The notes: generated from the sequence alone by a model not told the origin. A stretch of 64,000 nt of DNA from Phytopseudomonas punonensis (GCF_900142655.1 NZ_FRBQ01000009.1:62001-126000), one strand, 5' to 3'; numbered from the stretch's first letter, positions 52,812 to 62,419 are shown. Made by a program: numbers and translations.

Positions 52812-54281
52812 ATGTCGATGATTCCCGTTGAGCCTTGTACCCTCGCTCTGTTCGGCGCCCTCGGTGACCTGGCATTGCGCAAACTGTTCCCCGCCCTCTA
52901 TCAGCTCGATCGTGCCGGGCTGCTGCACGAGGATACCCAGCTGCTCGCCCTGGCACGCGAGGGGGGTGATCCTGCAACGCACCTGAGCACCATCGATAGC
53001 CATCTGCGCCGTTACCTGCCCGCTCCCGAGCTGGACGAAGCGGTGATGCAGCGCTTTCAGGGGCGCCTGCGTTACCTGAGCATGGAGTTTCTGCCGCCTG
53101 ATGCGTATCCGCAGCTGGCCGAAGCGGTCGGTAAGGGGCGCCAGCTGATCGCCTATTTCGCCACGCCCGCTTCCGTATATGGCGGCATCTGCGCCAACCT
53201 CGCTGCGGTGGGCCTGGCCGAGAACACCCGGGTGGTGCTGGAAAAACCCATTGGCCATGACCTGGCGTCATCCCGTGCGGTCAACGATGCAGTGGCGGCT
53301 TACTTTCCGGAAACCCAGGTCTATCGGATCGACCATTACCTGGGCAAGGAAACGGTGCAGAACCTCATCGCCCTGCGTTTTGCCAACAGCCTGTTCGAAA
53401 CCCAGTGGAACCAGAACCACATCACCCACGTGGAAATCACCGTGGCGGAGAAGGTCGGCATCGAAGGTCGCTGGGGGTATTTCGACAAGGCTGGCCAGCT
53501 GCGCGACATGATCCAGAACCACCTCTTGCAACTGCTTTGCCTGATCGCCATGGACCCGCCCGGCGACCTGTCGGCCGACGCCATCCGTGACGAGAAGGTC
53601 AAGGTGCTCAAGGCCCTGGAACCGATGACCGCCGAGCAGCTGTCGCGCCATGTGGTGCGCGGCCAGTACGTGGCCGGCACCAGCGATGGCAAGCCGGTGC
53701 CCGGTTATCTGGAAGAAGAGAATTCCAACGCCCAGAGCGACACCGAAACCTTCGTCGCCCTGCGCGCCGACATCCGCAACTGGCGCTGGGCCGGCGTGCC
53801 GTTCTACCTGCGCACCGGCAAGCGCATGGCGCAGAAGCTGTCGCAGATCGTCATCCACTTCAAGGAACCGCCGCACTACATCTTCGCGCCAGAACAGCGC
53901 CAGTTGATCGGCAACAAGCTGATCATCCGCTTGCAGCCGGACGAGAGCATTTCCCTGCAGGTGATGACCAAGGATCAAGGCCTGGACAAGGGCATGCAGC
54001 TGCGCAGCGGCCCGCTACAGCTGAACTTCTCCACCACCTACAAGAGCGCGCGGATTCCCGATGCCTACGAGCGGTTGCTGCTGGAAGTGATGCGCGGCAA
54101 CCAGAACCTGTTCGTGCGCAAGGACGAAATCGAGCACGCCTGGCAGTGGTGCGATCAGTTGATCGACGGCTGGAAAAAACTCGGCGACCCACCCAAACCC
54201 TATGTCGCCGGCACCTGGGGGCCGATGAGCTCCATCGCCCTGATCACTCGTGACGGGAGGGCCTGGTATGGCGATCTCTGA
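52812..54281 (+). CDS. zwf: Glucose-6-phosphate 1-dehydrogenase
   Basis: A 489-residue dehydrogenase making 6-phosphogluconolactone. The N-terminal nucleotide motif LFGALGDLALRKLFPALY and the substrate motif RIDHYLGKETVQNL with its catalytic histidine region define the family. Length is normal. Its last 14 bp overlap pgl. Together with pgl and eda it forms the HexR-controlled Entner-Doudoroff operon. Confidence 0.97.
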   Translation: MSMIPVEPCTLALFGALGDLALRKLFPALYQLDRAGLLHEDTQLLALAREGGDPATHLSTIDSHLRRYLPAPELDEAVMQRFQGRLRYLSMEFLPPDAYPQLAEAVGKGRQLIAYFATPASVYGGICANLAAVGLAENTRVVLEKPIGHDLASSRAVNDAVAAYFPETQVYRIDHYLGKETVQNLIALRFANSLFETQWNQNHITHVEITVAEKVGIEGRWGYFDKAGQLRDMIQNHLLQLLCLIAMDPPGDLSADAIRDEKVKVLKALEPMTAEQLSRHVVRGQYVAGTSDGKPVPGYLEEENSNAQSDTETFVALRADIRNWRWAGVPFYLRTGKRMAQKLSQIVIHFKEPPHYIFAPEQRQLIGNKLIIRLQPDESISLQVMTKDQGLDKGMQLRSGPLQLNFSTTYKSARIPDAYERLLLEVMRGNQNLFVRKDEIEHAWQWCDQLIDGWKKLGDPPKPYVAGTWGPMSSIALITRDGRAWYGDL

Positions 54282-54981
54282 CCTCGATTTTCCCGTGGGC
54301 GTGGTCGCCCGCAGTCACAGCGATTCCGCGCAGCTGGCTCAGGCGTTGGCCGAGAACGTCGCCGGTGCGCTGCGTGACGCCATCGACAGCCACGGCCAGG
54401 CGACCCTGGTGGTCTCCGGCGGGCGTAGCCCTATCGCCTTTTTCAAGGCGCTTTCGCAGCAGGCCTTGCCCTGGAGCAAGGTGCTGGTGAGTCTGGCCGA
54501 CGAACGCTGGGTGCCGGTCAGCCACGAAGACAGCAACGAGGCGCTGGTGCGCCGCCACCTGCTGCAGGGCCCGGCTGCCGAAGCCCGATTGCTGGGGCTG
54601 TACCACAGCGCCGGTAGCCTCGAGGAGGCCGCCAGGCTGACCGAGCAGGCACTGACTGATTTACCGAGCATCGACGTGCTGATCCTCGGCATGGGAACCG
54701 ACGGTCATACCGCCTCGTTGTTTCCCAATAGTCCCAATCTGGATGAAGCCATGGACCGCGACGGTTCCCGGCGCTGTTTGCCGATGCTGGCGCCGAGCGT
54801 GCCCCATCAGCGTTTGACCCTGACCCTGCCAGTGCTCAAAGCTGCGCGCCTGCAGATTCTGTCGATCGAAGGGCAGGGCAAGCTCGAGGTGCTGGCGCAG
54901 GCGATGCAGCAGCCAGATCAACGAAATATGCCGATCAGCGCGTTTATCGACGCGCCGCTGGAAATTTATTGGTGCCCGTAG
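54268..54981 (+). CDS. pgl: 6-phosphogluconolactonase
   Basis: A 237-residue lactonase of the glucosamine-6-phosphate isomerase superfamily. Conserved segments are VVSGGRSPIAFFKAL, VSLADERWVP and GMGTDGHTASLFPN. The frame opens earlier, but the ATG at 54268 has GGGAGG (54255-54260) at 7 bp and is preferred; it overlaps the end of zwf by 14 bp. Confidence 0.95.
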   Translation: MAISDLDFPVGVVARSHSDSAQLAQALAENVAGALRDAIDSHGQATLVVSGGRSPIAFFKALSQQALPWSKVLVSLADERWVPVSHEDSNEALVRRHLLQGPAAEARLLGLYHSAGSLEEAARLTEQALTDLPSIDVLILGMGTDGHTASLFPNSPNLDEAMDRDGSRRCLPMLAPSVPHQRLTLTLPVLKAARLQILSIEGQGKLEVLAQAMQQPDQRNMPISAFIDAPLEIYWCP

Positions 54982-54989
54982 GCCATAGG

Positions 54990-54998
54990 AATAACAAC
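54990..54998 (+). promoter_or_regulatory. AAnAAnAA motif abutting the eda start codon
   Basis: AATAACAAC runs straight into the ATG at 54999; a predicted Hfq/Crc site. Confidence 0.5.
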
Positions 54999-55658
54999 AT
55001 GACACAAGCCATCAGCCGCCCAGCTCCGAGCATGGCGGAAAAGATCGACAGCATTGACGCGCTTTGCGCCCGTGCGCGGATCATGCCGGTGATTACCATC
55101 GCCCGTGAGGAAGACATTCTGCCGCTGGCCGACGCCCTGGATGCCGGCGGCCTGCAGGTATTGGAAATCACCTTGCGCTCGCCCCATGGTCTGACCGCCA
55201 TTCGCCGTCTGCGCGAAGAACGCCCGCACCTGTGCGTAGGCGCCGGCACGGTGCTCGATCGCCATATGTTGGCAGCGGTGGAAGAGGCCGGCGCCCAGTT
55301 CATCGTCAGCCCCGGCTCCACCGACGATCTATTGCGTGCCGCGCTGCAAAGCCCGGTGCCGATGCTGCCGGGCGTGGCCAGCGCCTCGGAGATCATGGTT
55401 GGCTACGCCCTGGGCTATCGCCGCTTCAAGCTGTTCCCGGCGGAAGTCTGTGGCGGCACCGCGGCGCTCAAGGCGCTGGGTGGGCCATTCGGTGATATCC
55501 GTTTCTGCCCGACTGGTGGCGTCAGCACTGCCAACCTGCAGCGTTACATGGCATTGCCCAACGTGATGTGCGTGGGTGGCAGCTGGATGCTCGACAGCAG
55601 CAACGGCTGGGACGCGGTACGTCAGGCCAGCGCCGAGGCGCTCGCCCTGCTGGACTGA
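54999..55658 (+). CDS. eda: KDPG aldolase
   Basis: A 219-residue class I aldolase splitting 2-keto-3-deoxy-6-phosphogluconate into pyruvate and glyceraldehyde-3-phosphate. The Schiff-base lysine is Lys144 in RRFKLFPAE, and Glu56 lies in LEITLR. AGGA (54987-54990) is 8 bp before the ATG. Third gene of zwf-pgl-eda, followed by a GC hairpin. Confidence 0.97.
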   Translation: MTQAISRPAPSMAEKIDSIDALCARARIMPVITIAREEDILPLADALDAGGLQVLEITLRSPHGLTAIRRLREERPHLCVGAGTVLDRHMLAAVEEAGAQFIVSPGSTDDLLRAALQSPVPMLPGVASASEIMVGYALGYRRFKLFPAEVCGGTAALKALGGPFGDIRFCPTGGVSTANLQRYMALPNVMCVGGSWMLDSSNGWDAVRQASAEALALLD

Positions 55659-55663
55659 GTTGT

Positions 55664-55686
55664 GGCCCGCACCCCCGGTGCGGGCC
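55664..55686 (+). terminator. Hairpin after eda
   Basis: A perfect 10-bp GC stem (55664-55673 with 55677-55686) and a 3-nt loop just after the eda stop, without a T-run. Confidence 0.5.
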
Positions 55687-55756
55687 CACCCTGAACACGC
55701 CTGTCGCCGGCTCGATGCCTCTGTCGAACCGGCGTCGTCATTTCCGAGGTTCGCCA

Positions 55757-56575
55757 ATGACCCTGCGCATCAGCAAAGACACCCGCCTGTGCATGTCGCT
55801 GTCCGGGCGGCCGGGTAATTTCGGCACGCGCTTTCAGAACTACCTGTACCGCGAGCTGGAGCTGGATTACCTGTACAAGGCCTTCACCACCACTGACCTG
55901 CCAGCGGCCATTGGCGGCATCCGCGCCCTTGGCATTCGCGGCTGTGCGGTGTCGATGCCGTTCAAGGAAGCCTGTATCGAGTACCTCGATGGCTTGCACG
56001 ACTCGGCAGCGACGCTGCAGTCGGTCAATACCATCGTCGCCGATGATGGCCGCCTGACCGGCTACAACACCGATTACAGCGCAGTCGTGAGCCTGCTCGG
56101 CAAACACGGCGTACCGCGCGACACACGCTATGCCTTGCGCGGTAGTGGCGGCATGGCCAAGGCGGTGGGCTGCGCGTTGCGTGACAGTGGCTTTGCCAGT
56201 GGCTGCATCGTCGCCCGAAACCAGGCAGCGGGCAGGGCGCTGGCCGAGCAGTGCGGCGTGCAATGGCGCGAGGTGCTGGGCGACGAGCCGGCGGAGTTGC
56301 TGGTCAACGTCACGCCCCTGGGCATGCGCGGTGCCGAGGCCGACCAACTGGCCTTCGACGAGCCGGCGGTGGTTGCCGCACGCTGGGTATTCGATGTGGT
56401 CGCCGTACCGGTGGAAACCCCGTTGATTCGCCTGGCCCGCTCATTGGGCAAGCCGGTTATCACCGGCGGCGAAGTGATCGTGCTGCAGGCCGTCGAGCAA
56501 TTCGTGCTGTACACCGGCGTGCGCCCGGATGACGAGCTGATCGAGCGGGCTGCGCGCTTCGCGCTTGCTGACTAA
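55757..56575 (+). CDS. AroE-like shikimate/quinate dehydrogenase-family protein
   Basis: A 272-residue member of the shikimate dehydrogenase superfamily. Substrate-site SxS lies in MSLSG (13-17), catalytic Lys70 in MPFKE, Asn91 in NTIV and Asp106 in GYNTD; a GSGGMAKAV Rossmann loop follows. It differs from housekeeping AroE in its N-terminal segment and resembles the AroE-like (Ael1) group of pseudomonads. Substrate is uncertain. The frame opens at 55568 inside eda; the ATG at 55757 has GAGG at 55746. It follows eda after 98 bp and a hairpin. Confidence 0.85.
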   Translation: MTLRISKDTRLCMSLSGRPGNFGTRFQNYLYRELELDYLYKAFTTTDLPAAIGGIRALGIRGCAVSMPFKEACIEYLDGLHDSAATLQSVNTIVADDGRLTGYNTDYSAVVSLLGKHGVPRDTRYALRGSGGMAKAVGCALRDSGFASGCIVARNQAAGRALAEQCGVQWREVLGDEPAELLVNVTPLGMRGAEADQLAFDEPAVVAARWVFDVVAVPVETPLIRLARSLGKPVITGGEVIVLQAVEQFVLYTGVRPDDELIERAARFALAD

Positions 56576-56817
56576 TAGCACCTGCCTCCTGCCGCGTTCT
56601 GACCGGGCCCCTGAGCCCGGCCATTTAAAGTTTGCACTTTCCGTTTCCCTGCCAAGTCGTAAAAGAGGTAGGGCATGGCGCTGCGACGAGCGCTTTGCCA
56701 GACGCTGGCTTCGCCGCAGCGCCATGCCCTGCATCCGAACGGAACGCCTTACCCAGGCTTCCGATGCCAGGCGCGCCGCTATCCGTTGGCCGCCGACAGA
56801 CAAGCAAGGAGATAGCC

Positions 56818-56976
56818 ATGGGCTTGGGAACCATACTGCTGATCATTCTGATCCTGATGCTGATTGGTGCCATCCCGGCATGGCCGCACAGCCGCAGCTG
56901 GGGCTACGGGCCTACCGGCGGCCTGGGACTGGTGCTGGTCATCGTGCTGGTGCTGCTGCTACTGGGCTACATATGA
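56818..56976 (+). CDS. Small DUF3309-type membrane protein
   Basis: A 52-residue protein with two hydrophobic segments (about residues 3-20 and 36-51) around the PAWPHSRSWGYGPTGG motif of DUF3309 proteins. AAGGAG at 56806-56811 is 6 bp before the ATG, which decides the start inside a longer open frame. Function is unknown. The 242-bp gap before it holds no gene I can support. Confidence 0.8.
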   Translation: MGLGTILLIILILMLIGAIPAWPHSRSWGYGPTGGLGLVLVIVLVLLLLGYI

Positions 56977-57093
56977 GCCAGCGCCTGCATCGCTGATGCA
57001 GGCGTCGCCGTCGGCGGCTCAAGCCGCTGACGGTGGCTCAGTTCCTGAAGGACCCGCCACACCCCCTCATTTCTACTTCCGGAGGTCGCCTGC

Positions 57094-58107
57094 TTGGATC
57101 TGGTGATTGCACGGCCCGAAGGCCTGTATTGTCCTCCTGGAGATTTCTATATCGACCCCTGGCGCCCCGTCGAGCGCGCCGTCATCACCCACGGCCATGG
57201 TGACCATGCACGTACCGGTAGCGCCCATTACCTGGCCGCGGCGCCGGGCGAGGGCATTCTGCGTACCCGGCTGGGGCGCGACATCAACCTGCAGACCCTG
57301 GCCTACGGCGAGACCATCGATCACCACGGCGTCACACTGAGCTTTCATCCCGCCGGCCATGTGCTGGGTTCGGCCCAGGTGCGACTCGAATACCGCGGCG
57401 AAGTCTGGGTAGCCTCGGGCGATTACAAGGTCGAGCCGGACGGCACCTGCGATCCCTTCGAGCCGGTGCGTTGCCATACCTTCATCACCGAGTCGACCTT
57501 CGGCTTGCCGATCTACCGCTGGCAGCCCCAGGCGGAGATCTTTGCCGGCATCAACGACTGGTGGCGGCAGAACCAGCAGGCCGGGCGGGCCAGCGTGCTG
57601 TTCTGCTACGCCTTCGGCAAGGCGCAGCGCATCCTGCATGGCATCGATGAAAGTATCGGGCCGATTCTCGGCCATGGCTCCATGGAACCGCTGCACCAGG
57701 TCTACCGTGATGCCGGTGTCTACCTGCCGTCGACACGCTACGCCGGCGATGTGCCCAAGGGCGATCCGCTGCTGCGCCAGGCGTTGGTGCTGGCGCCGCC
57801 GTCGGCCGGAGGCAGCAGCTGGATAAAGCGTTTTGGCGATTACAGCGATGCCTTCGCCAGTGGCTGGATGCTGCTGCGCGGTACCCGTCGGCGCCGCGGC
57901 GTGGATCGCGGCTTCGTGCTGTCCGATCACGCCGACTGGCCAGGGCTGCTGTGGGCCATCGAGCAGACCGGTGCCGAGCGGGTGATGGTCACCCATGGCT
58001 CGGTGAACATCCTGGTTCGCCACCTGCGCGAACAGGGCCTGGATGCCCAGGCGTTCGCCACCGAATACGGTGAAGAAGACGACGCGGTTATGGAGCCGAG
58101 TTCATGA
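57094..58107 (+). CDS. Ligase-associated DNA exonuclease (metallo-beta-lactamase fold)
   Basis: A 337-residue MBL/beta-CASP-type nuclease. Metal motifs are THGHGDHA near residue 32, HPAGHVLGSAQ, ASGDYKVEPDGTCDP, and a late LSDHADWPGL and THGS. It matches the exonuclease found beside ATP-dependent ligases in bacterial DNA-damage cassettes. The start is a rare TTG at 57094, with GGAGG (57081-57085) at 8 bp. The last 4 bp overlap the ligase gene. Confidence 0.85.
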   Translation: MDLVIARPEGLYCPPGDFYIDPWRPVERAVITHGHGDHARTGSAHYLAAAPGEGILRTRLGRDINLQTLAYGETIDHHGVTLSFHPAGHVLGSAQVRLEYRGEVWVASGDYKVEPDGTCDPFEPVRCHTFITESTFGLPIYRWQPQAEIFAGINDWWRQNQQAGRASVLFCYAFGKAQRILHGIDESIGPILGHGSMEPLHQVYRDAGVYLPSTRYAGDVPKGDPLLRQALVLAPPSAGGSSWIKRFGDYSDAFASGWMLLRGTRRRRGVDRGFVLSDHADWPGLLWAIEQTGAERVMVTHGSVNILVRHLREQGLDAQAFATEYGEEDDAVMEPSS

Positions 58108-59843
58108 TCGCCTTCGCGCAGCTGTATGCGCGCCTCGACGCCACTACCTCGAGCAATGCCAAGCTGGCTGCCCTGCAGGATTACCTGCGCGATGCCGAAC
58201 CGGCCGATGCGGCCTGGGCGGTGTACTTTCTCGCCGGCGGCCGGCCGCGCCAGCTGGTGCCGTCGCGGCAGTTGCGCGAGCTGGCGATGCAACGCGCCGG
58301 CCTGTCCGAGTGGCTGTTCGAGGAAAGCTATTCGGCGGTGGGTGACTTGGCGGAAACCATCGCCCTGTTATTGCCCGAGGCCACCTCGACCTCCGGGGAT
58401 GGGCTGGCCGTATGGGTCGAGGACAAGCTGCTGCCGCTGCGTGGGCTACCGCCCGACGAGTTGGCGATGCGCCTCGATGCGCTGTGGGCGCAGCTCGACC
58501 GGCAATCGTTGATGGTCAGCATCAAGCTGATCACCGGGGCCTTTCGCGTGGGTGTTTCCAAACTGCTGGTGACTCGCGCGTTGGCTGCGGTGGCCGAGGT
58601 CGATGCCAAGCGCGTCGCCCAGCGTCTGGTCGGCTACACCGACCTGTCGAACCGGCCCACGGCAGCCGCCTATGAGCGGCTGATCGCCGCCGAGTCGGAT
58701 GACGAACATGCTCAACGTGGTGGCCAGCCATACCCATTCTTTCTCGCTCATCCGCTGCAGCGCCCGCTGGAGGAGTTCGACGCCAGCCTGGGCTCGCCGG
58801 CCGACTGGCTGATCGAATGGAAGTGGGACGGTATTCGTGCGCAGCTGGTCAAGCGCGACGGCCAGTTGTGGGTCTGGTCGCGCGGCGAGGAGCTGATCAG
58901 CGAGCGCTTTCCCGAGTTGCAGGAATTGGCGCCGCTGTTGCCGGACGGCACGGTGATCGACGGTGAGCTGGTGGTCTGGCGGCACGCTCCGCAGGCTACC
59001 GCTCAGCAGGGCGAGTTGATGGCCCATGCTGCCGATGAGCCTGCCGAGCGCCTCAACGATCAGGTCGAAGAGCAGCTCGAGCAATTCGGTATCCAGCCGT
59101 TCGCCCTGTTGCAGCAACGCATCGGCCGCAAGACCCTGAGCCGCAAGCTGCTCGAAGAAGTGCCGGTGGCCGTTCTCGCCTACGACCTGCTGGAGTGGCA
59201 GGGCGAGGACTGGCGCAGCCGCCCGCAACACCAACGCCGCGCGCAGATGGAGCAGGTGGTGGCCAGCTGCGCCAGCCCGCGGCTGATGCCGTCGCCGTTG
59301 CTGCACGGCGCTACCTGGCAGGCCCTGGCGCAACAGCGCGAGGCCTCACGCTCGCTGGGTGTCGAGGGCATGATGCTCAAGGGGCGCGAGGCGGCCTATG
59401 GCGTCGGGCGCAGCAAGGACGTCGGCGTCTGGTGGAAGTGGAAGATCGATCCGCTGAGCGTCGATGCCGTGCTGATCTATGCCCAGCGCGGCCATGGCCG
59501 CCGCGCCAGTCTGTACAGCGATTACACCTTTGCCGTCTGGGATGGTGCGCCGGGGGATCCCGAGCGGCGCCTGGTGCCATTCGCCAAGGCGTACTCCGGG
59601 CTGACCGACGAGGAAATGCGCAAGGTGGATGCCATCGTGCGCAAGACCACGGTGGAGAAGTTCGGTCCGGTACGTAGCGTGACGCCAAGCCTGGTGTTCG
59701 AGCTCGGCTTCGAAGGCATCGCCCGCTCGCCCCGGCACAAGAGCGGCATTGCCGTGCGCTTTCCGCGCATGCTGCGCTGGCGCCACGACAAAGGCGTAGA
59801 GGAGGCCGATACCCTGGCCTTGCTGCAGGAGTTGCTGCAGTGA
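58104..59843 (+). CDS. ATP-dependent DNA ligase (PP_1105-type)
   Basis: A 579-residue ligase. An N-terminal helical DNA-binding domain covers about residues 1-200. The nucleotidyltransferase domain has the AMP-lysine Lys240 in EWKWDG, VIDGELVVW and EGMMLKGR; the OB fold carries VWWKWKIDPLSVDAVLIYAQ. It is distinct from the NAD-dependent LigA. An unusual Gln/Glu/Ala-rich stretch lies at about 294-330. ATGA overlap with the exonuclease and GTGA overlap with the helicase indicate one translation unit. Confidence 0.92.
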   Translation: MIAFAQLYARLDATTSSNAKLAALQDYLRDAEPADAAWAVYFLAGGRPRQLVPSRQLRELAMQRAGLSEWLFEESYSAVGDLAETIALLLPEATSTSGDGLAVWVEDKLLPLRGLPPDELAMRLDALWAQLDRQSLMVSIKLITGAFRVGVSKLLVTRALAAVAEVDAKRVAQRLVGYTDLSNRPTAAAYERLIAAESDDEHAQRGGQPYPFFLAHPLQRPLEEFDASLGSPADWLIEWKWDGIRAQLVKRDGQLWVWSRGEELISERFPELQELAPLLPDGTVIDGELVVWRHAPQATAQQGELMAHAADEPAERLNDQVEEQLEQFGIQPFALLQQRIGRKTLSRKLLEEVPVAVLAYDLLEWQGEDWRSRPQHQRRAQMEQVVASCASPRLMPSPLLHGATWQALAQQREASRSLGVEGMMLKGREAAYGVGRSKDVGVWWKWKIDPLSVDAVLIYAQRGHGRRASLYSDYTFAVWDGAPGDPERRLVPFAKAYSGLTDEEMRKVDAIVRKTTVEKFGPVRSVTPSLVFELGFEGIARSPRHKSGIAVRFPRMLRWRHDKGVEEADTLALLQELLQ

Positions 59844-62419
59844 GTCTGGCCAGCAGTTGGCTGCGCCGCAACGGCTGGAAGGCGTTCGACTTTCAAAAGC
59901 AGGTCTGGCAGGCGGTCATGGATGGGCAGAGCGGCTTGCTGCATGCCTCGACCGGCGCCGGCAAGACTTACGCGGTGTGGCTGGCGGCACTCAATCGATT
60001 CGCCAGCAAGACAGAGGCGAAAAAAACGGTCAGCGCCAAGCGTACACCGCCAGCGGCGCCCCTCACGGTGCTGTGGATCACGCCGATGCGCGCCCTGGCT
60101 GCTGATACGTTGCGGGCTCTGCAGGCGCCAGTCGAAGGCCTGGAAATACCCTGGACCATCGGTATGCGCACCGGCGATACCGGCAGCACGGAGCGTCAGC
60201 GCCAGGCGCGGCGTCTGCCCACCGCCCTGGTCACTACCCCGGAAAGCCTGACCCTGCTGCTGACTGGCGCCGACGCGAAGGCACAGTTCGCCCACGTCGG
60301 CATGCTGGTGGTGGACGAGTGGCACGAGCTGCTTGGCAACAAGCGCGGTGTGCAGCTGCAGTTGGCGCTGGCGCGGTTGCGTCAGTGGAATCCACGGCTG
60401 ATCGTCTGGGGCCTGTCGGCAACCCTTGGCAATCAGCCTCACGCCATGCAGGTGCTGCTTCCCGGCGGCGACGGTTGCCTGGTGCGCGGTGAGCAGGGCG
60501 GCAAACCGCAGATCGATACGCTGCTGCCGGCTGCCATGGAGCGCTTTCCCTGGGCTGGGCACCTGGGCTTGCGACTGTTGCCGCAGGTCGTTGAGGAGCT
60601 GGAAAGCAGCAGCGTCACCCTGGTATTCACCAACACTCGCTCGCAGTCAGAGCTCTGGTACCAGGCGCTGCTCGACGCGCGCCCGGATTGGGCTGGGCTG
60701 ATCGCCTTGCACCATGGTTCGCTGGCCCGCGAAGTGCGCGACTGGGTCGAGGGCGGCCTCAAGCAGGGCAAGCTCAAGGCAGTGGTTTGCACTTCGAGCT
60801 TGGACCTGGGCGTCGATTTTCTGCCGGTCGAGCGCGTGCTGCAGATTGGCTCGGCCAAGGGCGTTGCCCGGCTGTTGCAACGCGCCGGCCGCTCCGGCCA
60901 CGCGCCTGGCCGCACGTCGCGTATCACCCTGGTGCCGACCCATGCGCTGGAAGTGATCGAGGCCGTTGCCGTGCAAGACGCGGTGGCGGCAGGGCGCATC
61001 GAGGCTCGGGAATCGCCGCATCAGCCGCTGGACGTACTGGTTCAGCATCTGGTCAGCGTGGCGTTGGGCGGCGGCTTCCGCCCTGACGAGCTGCTGCATG
61101 AAGTACGCAGCACCTGGGCGTACCGCAATCTCGACGATGCGCAGTGGCGCTGGGCCCTGGCATTCGTGCGCCAGGGCGGCGAGTCGCTTAGCGCCTATCC
61201 CGATTATCAGCGCGTGGAGCCAGACGAAGAGGGCATCTGGCGGGTACCCAGTCCGCGCCTGGCGCGTCGCCACCGGATGAGTGTGGGCACCATCGTCAGC
61301 GATGCCAGCGTGACCGTGAAATGGTGGGGCAAGGGCGGCGGTGGCGGTTCATTGGGCAGTGTCGAGGAAGGCTTTATCGCGCGCTTGCACCCTGGCGACG
61401 TGTTCCTGTTTGGTGGGCGGCCTCTGGAGCTGGTGCGCGTCGAAAACATGACCGCTTACGTCAAGCGCAGCAACGCCAGCAAATCCAGTGTGCCGCGTTG
61501 GAACGGCGGGCGCATGCCGCTTTCCAGTGCGTTGGCCGAGGCAGTGGTGGTGCGTTTTGGCGAGGCCTCGCAGGGCCGCTTCGAGGGCCCTGAAATGCGC
61601 ATGCTGCAACCGCTGCTGGAGGTGCAGGCTGGTTGGTCGGCGTTGCCGGAGCCTGGCACCTTGTTGGCGGAAACTCTGCATTCGCGCGAAGGCTGGCATC
61701 TGTTTCTATATCCCTTTACCGGGCGCAATGTGCACCTGGGCCTGGCCAGCCTGCTCGCCTGGCGGTTGGGGCAACGGCAACCGCTGAGCTTTTCCATCGC
61801 GGTCAACGATTACGGGCTTGAGCTGCTGTGTGCCAGCGAGGTGGATTGGGCCGGCCTGCTTGGCGGCGACCTGTTCGATGATCGCGACCTGCTGCACGAT
61901 GTACTCGCGAGCCTGAACGCTGGCGAACTGGCGCAACGGCGGTTCCGCGAGATCGCACGGATCGCCGGCCTGGTATTTGGCGGCTATCCCGGCGCGGGCA
62001 AAAGCCTGCGTCAGGTGCAGGCGTCCAGCGGCCTGTTCTTCGATGTGTTCCGCCAATATGACCCGAAGAATCTCCTGCTCACGCAAGCTCATGATGAAGT
62101 GCTTAGCCAGGAGCTGGATGTCCAGCTCCTGCAGAAAACCCTGGCCGATATGCGCGCCGCACGCTTGAACTTGCACGCGCTGCGCCGGGCTACGCCGCTG
62201 GCTTTCCCCTTGATGGTCGAGCGTTTTCGCGAGCGCCTTAGCTCGGAAAAACTCGCTGACCGCATCACCCGCATGCTTGGTGAACTGGAACGCGCTGCCG
62301 GGCCAGGCCCCAAGGTGTCTGCCACGCCGCTGGTCGAGGTCGAGCCAGCTGCACGGCGCCGCGAGCGTAACCGCAAGGATGGGCGCCCACGGAGCAAGGC
62401 CAAGAGCAGCGCTACATGA
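59840..62419 (+). CDS. Ligase-associated Lhr-type DEAD/DEAH helicase
   Basis: An 859-residue superfamily 2 helicase. Walker A STGAGKT lies at residues 37-43, then TPMRALAADT, TTPESLTLLL, the DEWHEL box, motif III LSATLGN, and motif VI LLQRAGRSGHAPG. The C-terminal half matches the Lhr core. Length and partners fit the ligase-associated DNA-damage helicase, presumed to unwind or remodel DNA for the exonuclease and ligase. GTG start at 59840; stop overlaps pdeM. Confidence 0.9.
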   Translation: MSLASSWLRRNGWKAFDFQKQVWQAVMDGQSGLLHASTGAGKTYAVWLAALNRFASKTEAKKTVSAKRTPPAAPLTVLWITPMRALAADTLRALQAPVEGLEIPWTIGMRTGDTGSTERQRQARRLPTALVTTPESLTLLLTGADAKAQFAHVGMLVVDEWHELLGNKRGVQLQLALARLRQWNPRLIVWGLSATLGNQPHAMQVLLPGGDGCLVRGEQGGKPQIDTLLPAAMERFPWAGHLGLRLLPQVVEELESSSVTLVFTNTRSQSELWYQALLDARPDWAGLIALHHGSLAREVRDWVEGGLKQGKLKAVVCTSSLDLGVDFLPVERVLQIGSAKGVARLLQRAGRSGHAPGRTSRITLVPTHALEVIEAVAVQDAVAAGRIEARESPHQPLDVLVQHLVSVALGGGFRPDELLHEVRSTWAYRNLDDAQWRWALAFVRQGGESLSAYPDYQRVEPDEEGIWRVPSPRLARRHRMSVGTIVSDASVTVKWWGKGGGGGSLGSVEEGFIARLHPGDVFLFGGRPLELVRVENMTAYVKRSNASKSSVPRWNGGRMPLSSALAEAVVVRFGEASQGRFEGPEMRMLQPLLEVQAGWSALPEPGTLLAETLHSREGWHLFLYPFTGRNVHLGLASLLAWRLGQRQPLSFSIAVNDYGLELLCASEVDWAGLLGGDLFDDRDLLHDVLASLNAGELAQRRFREIARIAGLVFGGYPGAGKSLRQVQASSGLFFDVFRQYDPKNLLLTQAHDEVLSQELDVQLLQKTLADMRAARLNLHALRRATPLAFPLMVERFRERLSSEKLADRITRMLGELERAAGPGPKVSATPLVEVEPAARRRERNRKDGRPRSKAKSSAT

